From Phytoseiulus persimilis (taxonomy: Eukaryota > Arthropoda > Arachnida > Mesostigmata > Phytoseiidae): a stretch of DNA of 64,000 bases. Positions 30,062 through 42,588 of the stretch are shown piece after piece; position 1 is the first letter of the stretch, and every line of letters starts with the position of its first letter. A program made the position numbers and the translations under genes. Below the pieces are notes generated by a model. The model was not told the origin of the DNA, ran no database searches, and worked only from the letters and a program-made list of their open reading frames with translations. The stretch is from contig JAQZDE010000010.1 in the NCBI GenBank assembly GCA_037576195.1, forward strand, positions 62,001 to 126,000. The letters are read 5' to 3'.

Positions 30062-33000
30062 CTGGAATTGAGGAAAAATTCCAATCATGCTTCCTCCAGA
30101 ATCAAGTTTCTTGATTCCTCGGCTCTCGCGGCTTAGATCAAGAGCTGGCATAACTGAAGGATCTATGGTATTTTTACGGAACAAGTGTCTGTGGGACGAA
30201 ATCTGATCCGATGTTCGTTCCTGGACGAACTTCTCTCTCGATGACTCTCATCATTATCATCACGATAGCTGAGTTGGAAGCTCCAGCTTGAATGATTGAC
30301 TCGGAGCGGACGCTGTTGCGTCTGGTGTCAGCGGTGCATGACTGGGAAAGCTGTCACCGGCGTTCCTTCGGTTTCGGAGAGATCCATTAACTTGGAGCAC
30401 GTCCAGGTCGAGATGAATGATACTAGTCCGCCGCTTGGATAGGGTGGTTTGTGCTCTCCATGTACGGGATCGGGGGAGATTCCACTGACAGAGCCCTTTG
30501 TTTCCGACCGCAACAGAAGCGCCACATGCTTGGCGCCGGACTCGCTGGTGAATCGAACTTATTACTTTCATCCAGCAGGATACCTCGTTCCCTGGGATGG
30601 GACTTGCAGTTCTTTCACGTTTGGACCATCGGAATTCGTATGAGATGCCCTCGTGGCAGCTCTGTTTCCCCATCTGGGAACGCATATTTAGATCGTGTGA
30701 AGTTTCTCAATACGAGCGGAGCGGAGAAACGGGCAGTCATCCCGAACGACCGTTTCAATGGCTGAGGTTCGTGAGCTCCTGCGGAATCAGACGTGGGATT
30801 GGCAACACACGAGAGGCTGGAACGAATGCCCGTGATACACAATCAGGGTGTATCTAGCGAACTCGCGAGCGCTCTCAAGGAATACGTGTTGCGCGCCGGG
30901 AACGGAGCGCACCCCATGGAATTCGAAGACAGTCACGCACTTCTCCTCTCCGTACTCCGGGAAGGAGAGAAAAATACGAATTCAAGCACTTATGACCGGC
31001 TCCGGGATGAGATCGGATCGGGCGTTGGGATATGGAAATCATTCGGAATCCACACCTGGAGCGCAGTTGCTTCGCTCGATAATCTGCACTTGTCATGCTC
31101 AGTGGACTGCGCGATAGGGAACGAACCAACGGAAAACTCATTCATCGGGCTCGCCAGTATGCGGGATAGATATTTTTTTCCAAATATTCCGGAGTTTTAC
31201 CTCTTCGATAGACCAGAACTCCGGCGGGCCGTGTGGGCAGGTGTCGGTTGCCTCCATCTCGTACGTCAAAACTTCGCAAGTTCGCCACGCCTTCACAGAT
31301 GTATCAGATATCAGAACATGGTTCGATAGGACACTGGAAGCGAGCTTTCTGGTCTGTCACGACCGGGTCTGGAAGTAGTCAACTCGAAACTCCAGAATCT
31401 GTCCGAGAAGACGTTCTCCGGCCTCGGCGGCGCCTTCGCGTTTGGCACGGCAGACTGTCGTCTGCGGCGAAAAAGCCCAGATGTGGGACTGGAAATGATC
31501 AAAATCATCATTCCCTTCTCCGATTATTTGTCATGAAATTCGCATGTGCGGAGCGGCTGTGAGGGAGCCGTTCCAGGGGATCGGAGATATCTATACAGAA
31601 TCAGAGTTCCCACGAGATGAAAAATAATATGATAGTGAGGGCACCAGCCTTCCCTAAATATCGGAAGGACGGAAGGTACAGAAACGGCAAAGAGCAGAGG
31701 GAGGAATCTGGATGAAATCACACAACTAGGAGAACGGCGTCCCGATGGGAAGAGTGAGCTCAAACTGTGTTAGAGTCCCACTTCTCGGGAAGATTTCCCT
31801 CTCATTCTCAAAAACGGGACAGGGAGAAGTTTTGACGAGCAACGACAGAGATGATGGTGATCTCTGCTCACGGGAGCAACTTTCCTGCGGCTTTCCTGGT
31901 TTACCCCGCAAACATACCCGCGAATCATGATTTTTCGAGGCCATCTGCTCTTCCGCCTCTCTTCACCGAACTTCGTCCTCCTAGAAAAGCCCTATCTTGG
32001 ATATTTTGCTCCATTGGTGGCACTCAATGAACGAATAAAAATCCGCCTGCATGGGTCTCGATTCTCGCCTAGCGCCGCATGTTAGAATCTAAACGAGACG
32101 ATTGCATCGTGATGAGACGATGAGAAACCAGAGAGAATGACTTTGTTCGAACAGATGAGCACTTCAGATGAAAACCGTTTCCGCTAACACAAAGTCCTTG
32201 TCAGAACAAGTGTCAGCTTCATGACAGCGGGTCGCAGTCCACTGCTCCAAGTAAATGACGATAATGCATATCTCAACTCCATTCGAAAGGCTTCCCTGCG
32301 TCAGTCCTCTCATTAGGGAATAAGACTCTCGAGGATGCAATAACAAGGAGAGAAGGAAAACTGTTCGTGGGAATGAGAGAACGTGGCCTGTGAAACAACC
32401 CGATGATCCATGCAGCTGAATTACCATTCCATGAAACAGGAACGAGCGATGGGGGATCCCGGCCGAAGAGTAATTCTTCCCTCCGACTAGCTCCAAGAAT
32501 GAAGCAGGTCAAATCAAGCGGTGCGGCTTTTCGGAAGAGGAGAAGACTGGGAGAGAATGAATATCAAAGAAGGGAAGGTTCGTTACTGGAGTACTTCAAC
32601 CGTAGAAACACCTAACGGCGGATCCCTGAGCCGACCGCAGATCGAATTCTGAAGGGCAAGGTCAACCCGGCGTTAGAGACGGGAACTCTGTGATCGCAGA
32701 GGCATGAACTTATGATGATTCCGACGAGGGTGTCCGCCCCGCACTCGGAAGGGCTCCAGAACCGGAGACGATCGAGTCCGACGAGGGAACCTGTGTCGGA
32801 AACAGCCCCAAACATGAGCGCAGATTCGCGGAGAGTTCAAGCGCAGATAATCCCACTGACGCTGGTCTCTGGCATGATGGAAAAGACTCTCTATGGGTGT
32901 CTCTCATCGAGATTGGACCCGGTTTCGGAATACGGATCTCCACTAGTCCCAGCGCACACTCGGTGAAGTAATGACGAGTATCGGTCAAGTGCTTGATATC

Positions 33001-35211
33001 CATCACCGATCGCATCGGCATCACAGAGTTCCCCTTCGAACCCCCCTATCCCGTCTGCAGATTGTGTGGATCTCATTTTCTCGTCGCCCAAGATGATCTC
33101 TTCTCCTCTTTGTCAGTCGTTTCTCCCTGGAGTCGTTATGTCCTTCAGAATCGATCCATCACACACTCCCTCGGACAAACGCTCTCGGATCGTAGAGAGC
33201 TCACCCAAGGGGACTCTGATGAATATTGGAACAGCGGGAATCACCGATCAACCTGTGAGTTCCTGAAAGTACGCGGTTCCTCTGGAAATCTTCAGGATAG
33301 TCCACAGCAATGAACTTTGACGTGGCTTCGTCTAAGATGGACCGAAGGATAAAACCGGTAGTGGGCTCCATCTTGGGAGACTCCGCGTAGGATTTTCCTC
33401 GAGAATTCCAGCTTGGTATCTTCCAATCATCATGAACGCAGGAGAATGTGTAATTACTGCAGTCGGTCAACGGCAGCACTCCAAGATGAGCTGGGCATGG
33501 GCTCAGGGAGCAGTCCAGTTCATCCGGAAGAAACTTCCTAGCGAATCTTCATTCCTCATGTTAGCTCAGAACGAGTGAAGGTAATTGTGATGAATTTGAG
33601 CTCCTGTGGACTTATATGATGTTCAAGAAGGCACTGACTAACAATTTTGAGCGTTCGATTATCGAGGAATTCGCTGTGTCGAACTACTCCATCCAACGCT
33701 CAACAGGTGTGGCATGAATCGAAAATCACTCTGCGCCTGAATATATACGTGAAGAGTTTGGCGAGGATCGTCTGATGATTCGAGAGCTTCGCGCGTTCAG
33801 CGAGGACCTCCCCCGCTATTCTAACAAGAAGATACCCAGTGTCTTTCGGATGTCGCTCGTGTTACATTGGCGGGTAATGAAGTCAAAGCGAACATTCCCA
33901 CTGGGCTTCTGATGTTGCGCCATACATCACGGGCTCTGGTCACCTGCTCTCGACTCCGTCGTCCGACCTAGGTTTCGTCGATAACCATCTGGGTATATCC
34001 CCGTTTTCCCCGCAGGAGAAGAATGCTGTCGTGTTTTCAGCGATACCCGAAATGTCTCCCCGAAATGTTTCAGCGAAATGTTCGCGCGAAAAAGTGCGCT
34101 TCACATCCTAGTCCAAGCTGAAACTTGAAACGCTCCAGTCGCTGATTGGACAGCACCACAATTGTTCCTCTTCGGCCCTGGACTCTTCGCTCAAGAGGAA
34201 TGAGGTCTGCTTGTTCTTATCGTCTCGCGGGGTTTGACCCCCAGCTGAAAAGTTGCAGATCTTTGTGACCAATCAGACATCGGGGCGACTGAAGGGCTAA
34301 AAACGTAAAAGAAAAACCTCTTGCTCTCCTAAATTGAGAACTTCCACAGGCGAAAAACGCGATCCTATTCACGATGACCAGCTGTGGGCCCAAACATGAG
34401 TCATTGGAGGCTACAAAACAGCCACAATCTCATCTGAATCCCGGTGTTACTCATCGTGTACCTCGCTTGTAAGCGTTAGCCTGCGTTGGGGGAATCTATC
34501 TTGGCGAAATTCCGAGAAACGCAACGGAGATAATTCGAGACACCTCGATTCTTCTGATACCTAGTGATGGGATCTGTAGCGGAAAAGAACACTCAGAGAC
34601 TCGAAACGAAGTACGGCTCCCCATTTCGAGAGGAACAATGTTATCGCGGGATCATACTGACTCCTGACACAACCGGAATCAAGCAGGTTGAAGTAGGAAC
34701 CATCAGTCTCCTACAGCAGGTGTAGCTTCGCTGGACTTCCGAAAGTTTTTTTTTCCGACTCCATGAGCCCTCCAACGATGGAACGGTCTTCGAGTTGACT
34801 GCGCAGACCACGAAGCTTAGCGCGAACTAAGCTTCTCCCTGGAGCCTCAAGGGTTCTACGCGAAGCGTTAACAAAAATCGTGAACATCTCTCGGCTCATT
34901 CCTCCTCCCAACCAACCAACTGATTGACCAGCTGACGGGCTGTTTCCTCGGCTTATTTATCAACGCCGGTCCAGGATAATGTGTCTCTCGTAAAAACTGA
35001 GCTGGTTCTGAAGGGGCGTCGGGTGGGTCCCCTAGTCCACACCGATCTCCTGAAACGCCGGTTCCTCCTCAGCTGGTTGCTTATGTGGAGAGTTTGAATC
35101 GTTCGGTGCGTTGCCTTGGACGAAATTCCGTGGATCGCTGATGCTAGGCATCACAATCATTGTAAATAGATTTCTGTGGCCTTCGTAGTCGGGTGAGCTT
35201 CCGCAAAGGAC
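30062..35211. other. Intergenic between SMSr and BLOC1S4
   Basis: The missing SMSr start exon and both promoters probably lie here. The longest open frame, 30793-31329 (+, 178 codons), shows no family likeness and no splice context and may be chance. Near 34040-34080 the octamer cgaaatgt occurs three times at short spacing, without terminal repeats or an open frame that would mark a transposon. Nothing else is supported. Confidence 0.45.
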
Positions 35212-35937
35212 ATGGCGGAGAAAACGCCGTTGCAGGCCGCTCGTTTGGCCCACTCTATTAGTGGAGACTTCGCCGAGATGGCTCTGGCTGACTTCTCGGA
35301 GGGAAAATGTGCCCTAGATGAGCGATGTGACTTTCTGCTCACAAAGTTAGACGCGTTCATCCAAATTATCAGCACCGTCGGTGACAATGAGGAGTTTCTG
35401 TCGATGAATCTGCCCAAAGTTGAGGCCGCTCGAGAGAGCATGAAAGAGGTGAGTGCATTCAGTCAAAGCGTTAGTGTTCTCCAACCTATCCACGACTACC
35501 CACCCACCGTGAGCTCAAGTTGAACACAGACAGCCTTCATACATCACAACCACAGGTGTACGCACAAATCGAACAACTGAGCAATCTCGTGTCAGAGGTG
35601 AGATCCAGCGTCGAAGCAATGGAACAGAAAGTCGAGGAGGCAGAAAATCAGTTCACGACATCGTACCAGAAGAAGTTTTTCAAGGTAGGTTCTGTGATGA
35701 GGAGCGCCACAGAGTTAAACTCGGACTATGTAGTTTCGTAGCACATGTCCCTCGCAGCCCGATCACTTTCGAAGTACTGAAAGTGGAACCAAATTACAGG
35801 TTCTTCAAAGCGCTCTTGGCTCTCCAGTAGATACGACGAGCCAGTACAGACGTCAGATACGTTTCGTGCCACCTGAAATCTTCAAAACGAACGAATATTT
35901 CCCAACGGACGCACCACAAAATGTTCGCCCTCCGTGA
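35212..35937 (+). CDS. BLOC1S4: BLOC-1 subunit 4 (cappuccino), three exons
   Basis: BLOC-1 is an eight-subunit rod-shaped complex that sorts cargo from endosomes to lysosome-related organelles; the cappuccino subunit is one of its helical members. Exons 35212-35448, 35556-35684 and 35800-35937 are all phase 0 with GTGAG/GTAGG donors and CAG acceptors, giving 167 residues. The first exon (about 79 residues) resembles the family N-terminal helix, with LLTKLDAFIQIISTVGDNEE matching the human segment around LTRLEEFCNLVDMIRSDS. The second exon (VYAQIEQLSNLVSEVRSSVE, MEQKVEEAENQF) is heptad coiled coil as in the human VDRLEAFVKMVGHHVAFLEEQV part. The third exon is a polar tail ending in NVRPP. Family-level call comes from pattern, since the sequence is diverged; another small BLOC/BORC coiled-coil subunit is the alternative. 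Confidence 0.75.
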
Positions 35938-36541
35938 AACGCTCGAGGTGTTGGGAAATGTTGTTTTCATCGAGATGTTGTGTTACCTTTTCTACAGATC
36001 TTCTGATAAATATGAGCTCTATGGCTCCATGGATGGATATTCTCAGGTGGACGCCAAGCCCTTGCTGCAGCTCGACATTCAATTTGAGCGGTTTCCTGGG
36101 GATAAATTTCCATTTGGAGAACAGCTTCTTCGAGCCTTTGTTTGTCATTCCTCCCTTATTCAACTCGAGTGGAAATGGTGTCAGTTTTTTCGCACGGCTC
36201 GCTAATCAATCATTCGTGCATACTGCCATTTATTTCTCCTCGTGCACATCCCATCTAGTGCCCTGGCGACCTGGGAGCTAGACTCGGGGAGCATGGAACA
36301 GGACAAGAGCGACTCTTCCACATACGGAGACTAGAACTACTACGCCGCTGATTCGACTTCAACGACGTATGCAGTGTACAGTTAAACGAGGCGATCGCCT
36401 TCGCATTGCTACTGATTCCATGGGATGTGGTCGATCCGAGTCGCTGAATTGGTCGCTAGCTTTCCATGGTTTCTTAGAAGAAGCAATACGCTCCCCGGAA
36501 ATCATGTGGCCCTAGCCGACTCCACCCCCAGCTCCTCGTAA
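35938..36541. other. Spacer after BLOC1S4
   Basis: This is the presumed 3' region of BLOC1S4. Open frames on both strands at about 35882-36281 overlap each other and the gene's last exon and look like shadows. No RNA gene or repeat is seen. Confidence 0.5.
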
Positions 36542-36853
36542 TCAAAACCGTGAGTCCTTCTGCTGGCCATGACCTCGGATTCCCGGCCTGCGAGGCTGCG
36601 AGAACCCGGGGTAGAGAACTCGAGCTTACGTAAAGCTGAGATCCGGAACCGGTCGACGCTTCAGACCTCTGATCGCCCGCTGCCTCGTGATAGATTATCA
36701 TCGGGTTGCAGTACTTCCGTTGGATAACTAAATATAGACAAAGAAAATATGAGCTTCGGAGATGCACATCGAGTTTGAAAAATTCTGAAATTCTGTTCAC
36801 AAACCAACGAACTCGTTCTCACCGGTGTTGTTGTTGTCGACTTCCACTCCACT
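36542..36853 (-). CDS. Candidate 3' exons of an unidentified gene (low confidence)
   Basis: Three short open segments on the minus strand join with canonical borders and matching phases: 36853-36823 (SGVEVDNNNT, donor GTGAGA, phase 1), 36727-36630 (IQRKYCNPMIIYHEAAGDQ and following, acceptor tatatttag, donor GTAAGC, phase 0) and 36595-36542 (PRRPGIRGHGQQKDSRF, stop; acceptor gggttctcgcag). The peptide is hydrophilic, with a serine-rich and then basic end, as in many protein tails. I do not recognise the family and found no start exon. Short open segments with splice-like borders also arise by chance. Confidence 0.25.
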
Positions 36854-39800
36854 CTGGATGAGCCCCGTTTTTTTCACCGACCATGAACTTCCGTCCTAGT
36901 CAATCGTCGCATTCTTGAAGGAGAGCGATTCGAGTTCCTCGGCAAGTGTGTTATTAAGATTCGTGGCAAGATTCCCAGGGGGCGCGTATCTGACTCCGGC
37001 TGGAACATTGGCTGTCCTCAACCGCGTCGTTGACAGGTCACGTGATTGGTTAACTCTTCCCACGGAGTGCTCATTAAGAGCTTGCCGATCGAGAGGAGAA
37101 AAGTCGACGAATCATCGGTCATCACTCCGCAATGGACTCGATGTGACGAAGCGTTGCTTCAAAGATACAGAAGCTGCTCAAAACGATTACAGATTGCATT
37201 CACCTTAGTCTTGTATCGCGTCGATCGAGAATCAATTGTAGTTTCCATCCTGTTGAGCATCGGCAGCTCATACCCGGTCCTTCAAAGACAAGGCATCAAA
37301 CCCGGTTCTTCCGAAAACAAGGTATCAAGCCCGCTAGGGCTGACTCTATTGCTACCTCATGTCGTGAAGTCGAGCCGTGAGTTCCGCTCCCACCGTTAAG
37401 ATTTATCAGATCAAAAGCCCATGAAATTCTCAGGCAACAGGATCTCAGGGCGCATTTCATGAACCCATGGTTTCCAGGTTATTCAAGCCGGGAAATTATA
37501 ATACTCTTCGTTCGACTGCAAAGAAAACGCTCAAGCAGGGCAAATAGATGGAGTCGTCTCGAGTCTTCTCCGAGACTGAAAAACAGAGAGTCATAAACTC
37601 CTCACATCCCGCCAGAAGTAGAGACCACGGAAGCGAGTTCTCGACCCGAACCTCGCATTTGATGCGGGCCGAAAGATCTCTCGAACTCTATGCGCACATC
37701 CATAGACCCAACCGTTCCTGGCAAATAACTTTTTGTAGTCGAGATGATGATTGGAACATCATCGGGCCTCAAGAGAAAAATATGAGAAGACATTCGAACC
37801 GCTTTCGAGCCATATGAAAAGACGAACTCCAGCTCGCCGGCTACGAATCTTCTGCCACGAAGCTTGTGGTACATCGGATGTGTGGAAAATCACCAAGAAC
37901 AAAAGAATATCAATCGAAGGCTCTAACTCGAATAGCTGAAGTGGACTAAGCTGGAGTGATCGAGCGTTTGGTGCCTGGAAGAGGAAGCTTGTGTCAAACT
38001 TGGGCACAGACGACTCTCGAGGATAAAGTTGACAGGTTTTCCAGAGCCGGGCACTCCCGATTATGATCCACTTCTGTAGATATTATCTATTCAAGCAGAA
38101 CAAAGCTAACGGATTACCGTCCGCCAGGTCTCTGATGAGTTGTTAGCGCGCTTGTATGCGGAAGCGATCCGAATTCGCTCCAATCCCGTACTCCTTCATA
38201 AGAACGATAGCAGCTGTTTGAACCGCATGAGTTGGATACGGTCACTATTGCCATGTGAGATCACACATATGCAACCATGAGATGACCTCAGTGTTGATCT
38301 TCGATCCCTCAACATCAGGCGGAAGCGGAAACACAGGCAGCGGACTCTCTGGAAATTAATATCATCGGCAATCGGTGGCGATGGAAGATTTGGTTGATTT
38401 AAGATTCCCGTTCGAGGTCTCGAAGATGTCTCAGGGACAGCCTTGTCATATGGTAGGCGAGTCGTTTGTTCCCTCCGACTTTCCCGCCTATCGGCTCGCC
38501 CCCTCCCCGAGACCGTTGCCTCAGCGGACGATAGCGTGAAGAGCTCTGTTCACCAATACGTGCCGATCAGACGTTCAGCGGTGCTTGAGTCGACGTCAGG
38601 TGCGTCTCTGATAAGCGCACGCCTTTGCATTCGAGAGAGCAACGAATACGGCTGAGCAGCCAGTTTCGGCCTCGATCGGTTCGGCTTCCGATCGTGGTTT
38701 CGGCATCGATCACAGCATGTCGATGTTTTCGACGGCGATTTCCGTGCACAAGACATATATTCGAGCGAATATTCAACCAGAAAATTCCGTCGAGAAAAAC
38801 GTCAAAATTGAGGGGACCCGCACGAAAATGGCGAAGTTCACAAACTCGGTCGCGGCCGTGAACACCGTTAAAACGCACGGCTCTAGTTGAAAGGAGTGAA
38901 ACTTCGATCCATGGCCTCTGTAGCGTGGCAATGAGATGCCAGCGCGCTTAGATTCTGGGGCCGATTCGGGTGCGAGTGCCGTACTTCGAATAGAACAACG
39001 GATGCCCCGTTCTGTCCAGCCGCCGCTCTCAGGTTCGTGCTAGTCGACGTGTGTCCGGCAGGAAAGAGGCCGGTCCTGAGGGTCCGCTAGGGCTGCGGCA
39101 CTCCCGTTTTGAATGTCCCCATACTTTTGATATCACCCCTTCTTATGCGGAATCAGGTCTTTTTCTGAGCGCACGATAAGAAACGAAAGGAAGTGATTCC
39201 ACCCCCAACGCGCAGGTTGCCGGCATCATTCATCGAATCGATTCCCCGCCTCCATGATTCGAGGAGAGATACCGAAAAACAGAAAACGGACAAGCTTTCG
39301 AAAGTCGTATTCCGCATCGGGTCGCAGTTCTGGCGGCGAGAGGAACAGATTCCTGTGCGAATTCTGGCTTATTTCACTCATCGTCATAATTCGATTCTGC
39401 TCGTGCTGATTGATTACGAATCAGGCGACTCGCATCGCGCGTGATATGGAACCCTCTGAATTCAGAAGCTCAACCATGCGCACCTCCGGCAGACGATGTT
39501 TATCCTTCCCCGTGTACCTAACGCCAGCTCCGGGAGAATTTGGTTCACTTTTCGGCAGTCATACCATGGAGAAATCTCTCATGCTTGGTGGAGTTCGCGT
39601 TGCCGAGCGGTGCGAGCCGCGTCTTCAAAGGCACCAAAAGCCCGCAATGTGTTTGGTTTTTCCCAGGAGGCGGCAACCATTGCTAGCCGCCACCGGGCAG
39701 TGAGGAAACGCAAGTGATTCTGCCTCTGCCCGAAATGTATTGGATGGCAGTCATCTTCCAGAAGTCATTGTCTTCCTGCGTTCGTCCCTGTGATTCAGTG

Positions 39801-41816
39801 AGTCACTCCGTGTTCACAAACCGATCCTGATCGCGACAGAATCCTGGAGCGATGAGTCATCTACAGTGTGACATCCTCGTGAGACTTCCGTTGAGGGAGT
39901 CGTTCCTGAAGGAAAAATTGAGGGGTGATATCCGGCTCCGGAAAATGGGCGGAAAATATGGAATCCTCATGGCGAATCCCAGATGAACATCGGCACATTG
40001 TATCAGGGATCTATCGAGAGGTCATGGGGGGGACTATAAAAGTTGTCCGTTCTCAAAATTGTCACCCTCTCTCATGGAATCGATCGTGAGAGGAGGGTCA
40101 CGCGTCAGAGCTCTGAAATCATGCCAAGAGCCGCGGGTGGCGATTCCTTATGGGTGAAACCTCGTTAATGAGAAGAAAGCCTGAAATTTGAGGCAGCCGC
40201 CAGCTGGGACCGGGGGCCGAGCACTGGGGTGATTGTTATACTTTAAAGAGAACTGCGACCTTACTACCCGACACCACGTTGTTATCTGCCGCCGCTCTCG
40301 CATTACCGACAAATACAGGTATTTAAATGAATCGTTGTAATTATATAACAATGTCTGCTGATGGTGGGTCGAGCGTTTCCTTTCCCCTGGGAATCACCCT
40401 CGAGGTTTGAATAGAGTCCCCTCTCATTATCTCGTGGCAGAGCTGACAAAATCCTCCATAGCATGATGCTCGAGGGCTGAACAAACCCATGAGCGTCCTC
40501 AACCGTGAATCACCGTCCCATGTCAGAGACGTAACACCGGTCAAAGTTTCGGGTGAAGCGGAACACTTCCCTCGCCATGATCGGTGCCCAAAGCTGGGGA
40601 ACGAAATAACGGCCCGGAAGGAAACGGCTGGTGGACAATTCGCTCTCCACAAGCGGTTCCAACCGGTTCCCCATGATCGAGCATGACACTGACGCCGTCG
40701 TCGGAAATCCTGACCCGATCGATTCGATGAATTTCAAGGGCTGTGATATCTTCAAGGGCACTGGGGCGAGTTACAAGAGTGGAGCTTCCCGAGCGGACTC
40801 GCTCGAATTTCGGGTATGCGGTCAACGCTAGGACCAGCAAGCCGACGTCTGCTGTAGAGACGATATCTCCCTTCGATCTCGGAGGCGAAAGCCATGATAT
40901 GTTTGAATCGTTGATTCGAAACGGATGAATGTACGTGTCAACGGCCTCCGACAACAATGACTACACGGAGTAACAATACCGTGCGAAGCCCGAATGCTAT
41001 GGCTCCTGGTTATCTCTTATCATTCGGGCCCCCGCCTCGCGGATCGGAGTCTCATGATATTCTGGCATGCTAGATATCTCTGAAAAAGCTCTGTTCCGGA
41101 ACTTCCCCAGTTTTCCGTAACGCAAGGTACGTCTTACAGGGGGCTGTTCTGTATTTATTGGGACGTCAGTCAACGGAAGTCAAACTGTCCATTGATGATC
41201 TGTGATATTTTCACCAAATCGAAACACGGAGAAGAATTTCAAGTGTGTTTCATATCGCTGTATCGAACTTAGCTTTCTGGATTCCCATGGCAATTCCGAG
41301 TGTACGCGCTTCATTATTTTCCATTAGGAACCCGTCGTTGGAGCTTCGAATGACGTCATACATTCGACCCGCGCGAGCTCTATTCTGGCCCGCGAATCGT
41401 CCGACAGGCACGATACAAGCTCGCACGATTTCGGTCCCGAATAATGTACATCCCTGCCGATGAGTGATCAGCCTATCAGGACTTCGATGCGAATGACGCA
41501 AATGGATCTCAACCCCGCTCGTTGTTTCTCGACGTTTACATGTTCCTCCGCAATGGCTCGGCTCGTTCCACGGGTAATTCCTCAAACATGCATGACAAGC
41601 ATGGAATGGCATCGAGAGTGGCGGAGAGTTACGGATTTTCCACTCCACGGCGATTTTCCCTTCATGGCTACTTCCATCGCACAAGCTACTGTCTTGAGAA
41701 CGAGGACTTCAATCCGGAACCAGGGGTTGGCTGCAACGATAGGATACGGTGGATGAGTTTTTTCAACTCATTTCGTTGAACTGCTGTTTGTCAGCAGTTT
41801 TGTCGATTCTTCGCAG
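36854..41816. other. Intergenic, no supported gene
   Basis: Scattered open frames of 60-140 codons occur on both strands without family likeness. A minus-strand stretch at about 36895-37040 reads smoothly (AGVRYAPPGNLATNLNN, then LAEELESLSFKN) but lacks usable splice sites. A 28-29 bp imperfect tandem repeat is listed separately. No transposon protein, RNA gene or CRISPR array is seen. Confidence 0.45.
37273..37329. repeat. Imperfect tandem duplication, unit about 28 bp
   Basis: Two adjacent copies, 37273-37300 and 37301-37329, share the frame cccggt-cttc-aa-acaagg-atcaa with a handful of substitutions and one length change. The copies are diverged, so the duplication is not recent. No function is evident. 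Confidence 0.8.
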
Positions 41817-42588
41817 GTGGCGGGTGTACTCGATCCCAACCAGAACTGTCGTTCATAACTCCGATTTATTGAGCTTGCTCCTCCGTGCACGATCTCCAGC
41901 CGCGAGTCGCTGCAGCCGTAGTTTCATGAGTGGAGGCAACGGCTTGGACCAGTGACGGCGCTAGCGGGAAGCTAGGGCAGCTTGAGAGTACCGAATAAAG
42001 TTCGCAGCTCTAAGGCCGACGCAGCCGTCAGAAAAATCTTCGATGGATCGTTAAGTCTCGAATCTCAGAATCGGGGAGCTAAGCTTCCCGAAAATTATTT
42101 TGCCAGGTTTGACCTCACGACGATTCGGAGACAATTTCTCGGAGATCCGTTGTGTTCAAGCGAAAGTTCAGACACTTCTCTGACGCCGATATCGAGAAAC
42201 TCCCACGCCAGTCCACATTTTGAGCGGTGCTCAGTTCCGCTGTGAACTCTGCGCTGTCCTCTGTCACGCGATCACCCTTTCCCTCAATATTCCGGCGGCG
42301 GTAAACAGAGATTCTGGAACGATTCCAGGGATCTCGGGATACAGTGATCGATTCCGAATCGGTCGCGGCGATGCAAAAACAGAAACTGATGAGAAACCTC
42401 GGAATGAGGTCCCAGTTGACTACAGTGTTGAGTCCGGTAAGTTTGCTTGAATCGATCCTCCGCGTGTAGTAGCGTCTCCAGAAGGTCTATGGAGAAATGA
42501 TATCGAAACGCCCTTCGTGATACCATCTACAGAAGAATCGTTCTGTGATTTCTTCGTTAATCACAATGAGAACAGAATCAGGCATTAG

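Noticed and set aside
30793-31329. 178-codon plus-strand open frame
   Set aside because: No family likeness and no splice context. A few frames of this length are expected by chance in 64 kb of balanced composition.
34040-34085. Threefold cgaaatgt motif as a transposon end
   Set aside because: No inverted partner, target duplication or transposase frame nearby.
38000-38060. Minus-strand GVPGSGKP resembling a Walker A motif
   Set aside because: Lacks the final Thr/Ser, follows a stop codon closely and has no ATPase context.
40541-40957. 138-codon minus-strand open frame with a protein-like middle
   Set aside because: No recognised domain, frames on both strands overlap it, and no convincing start or splice border was found.
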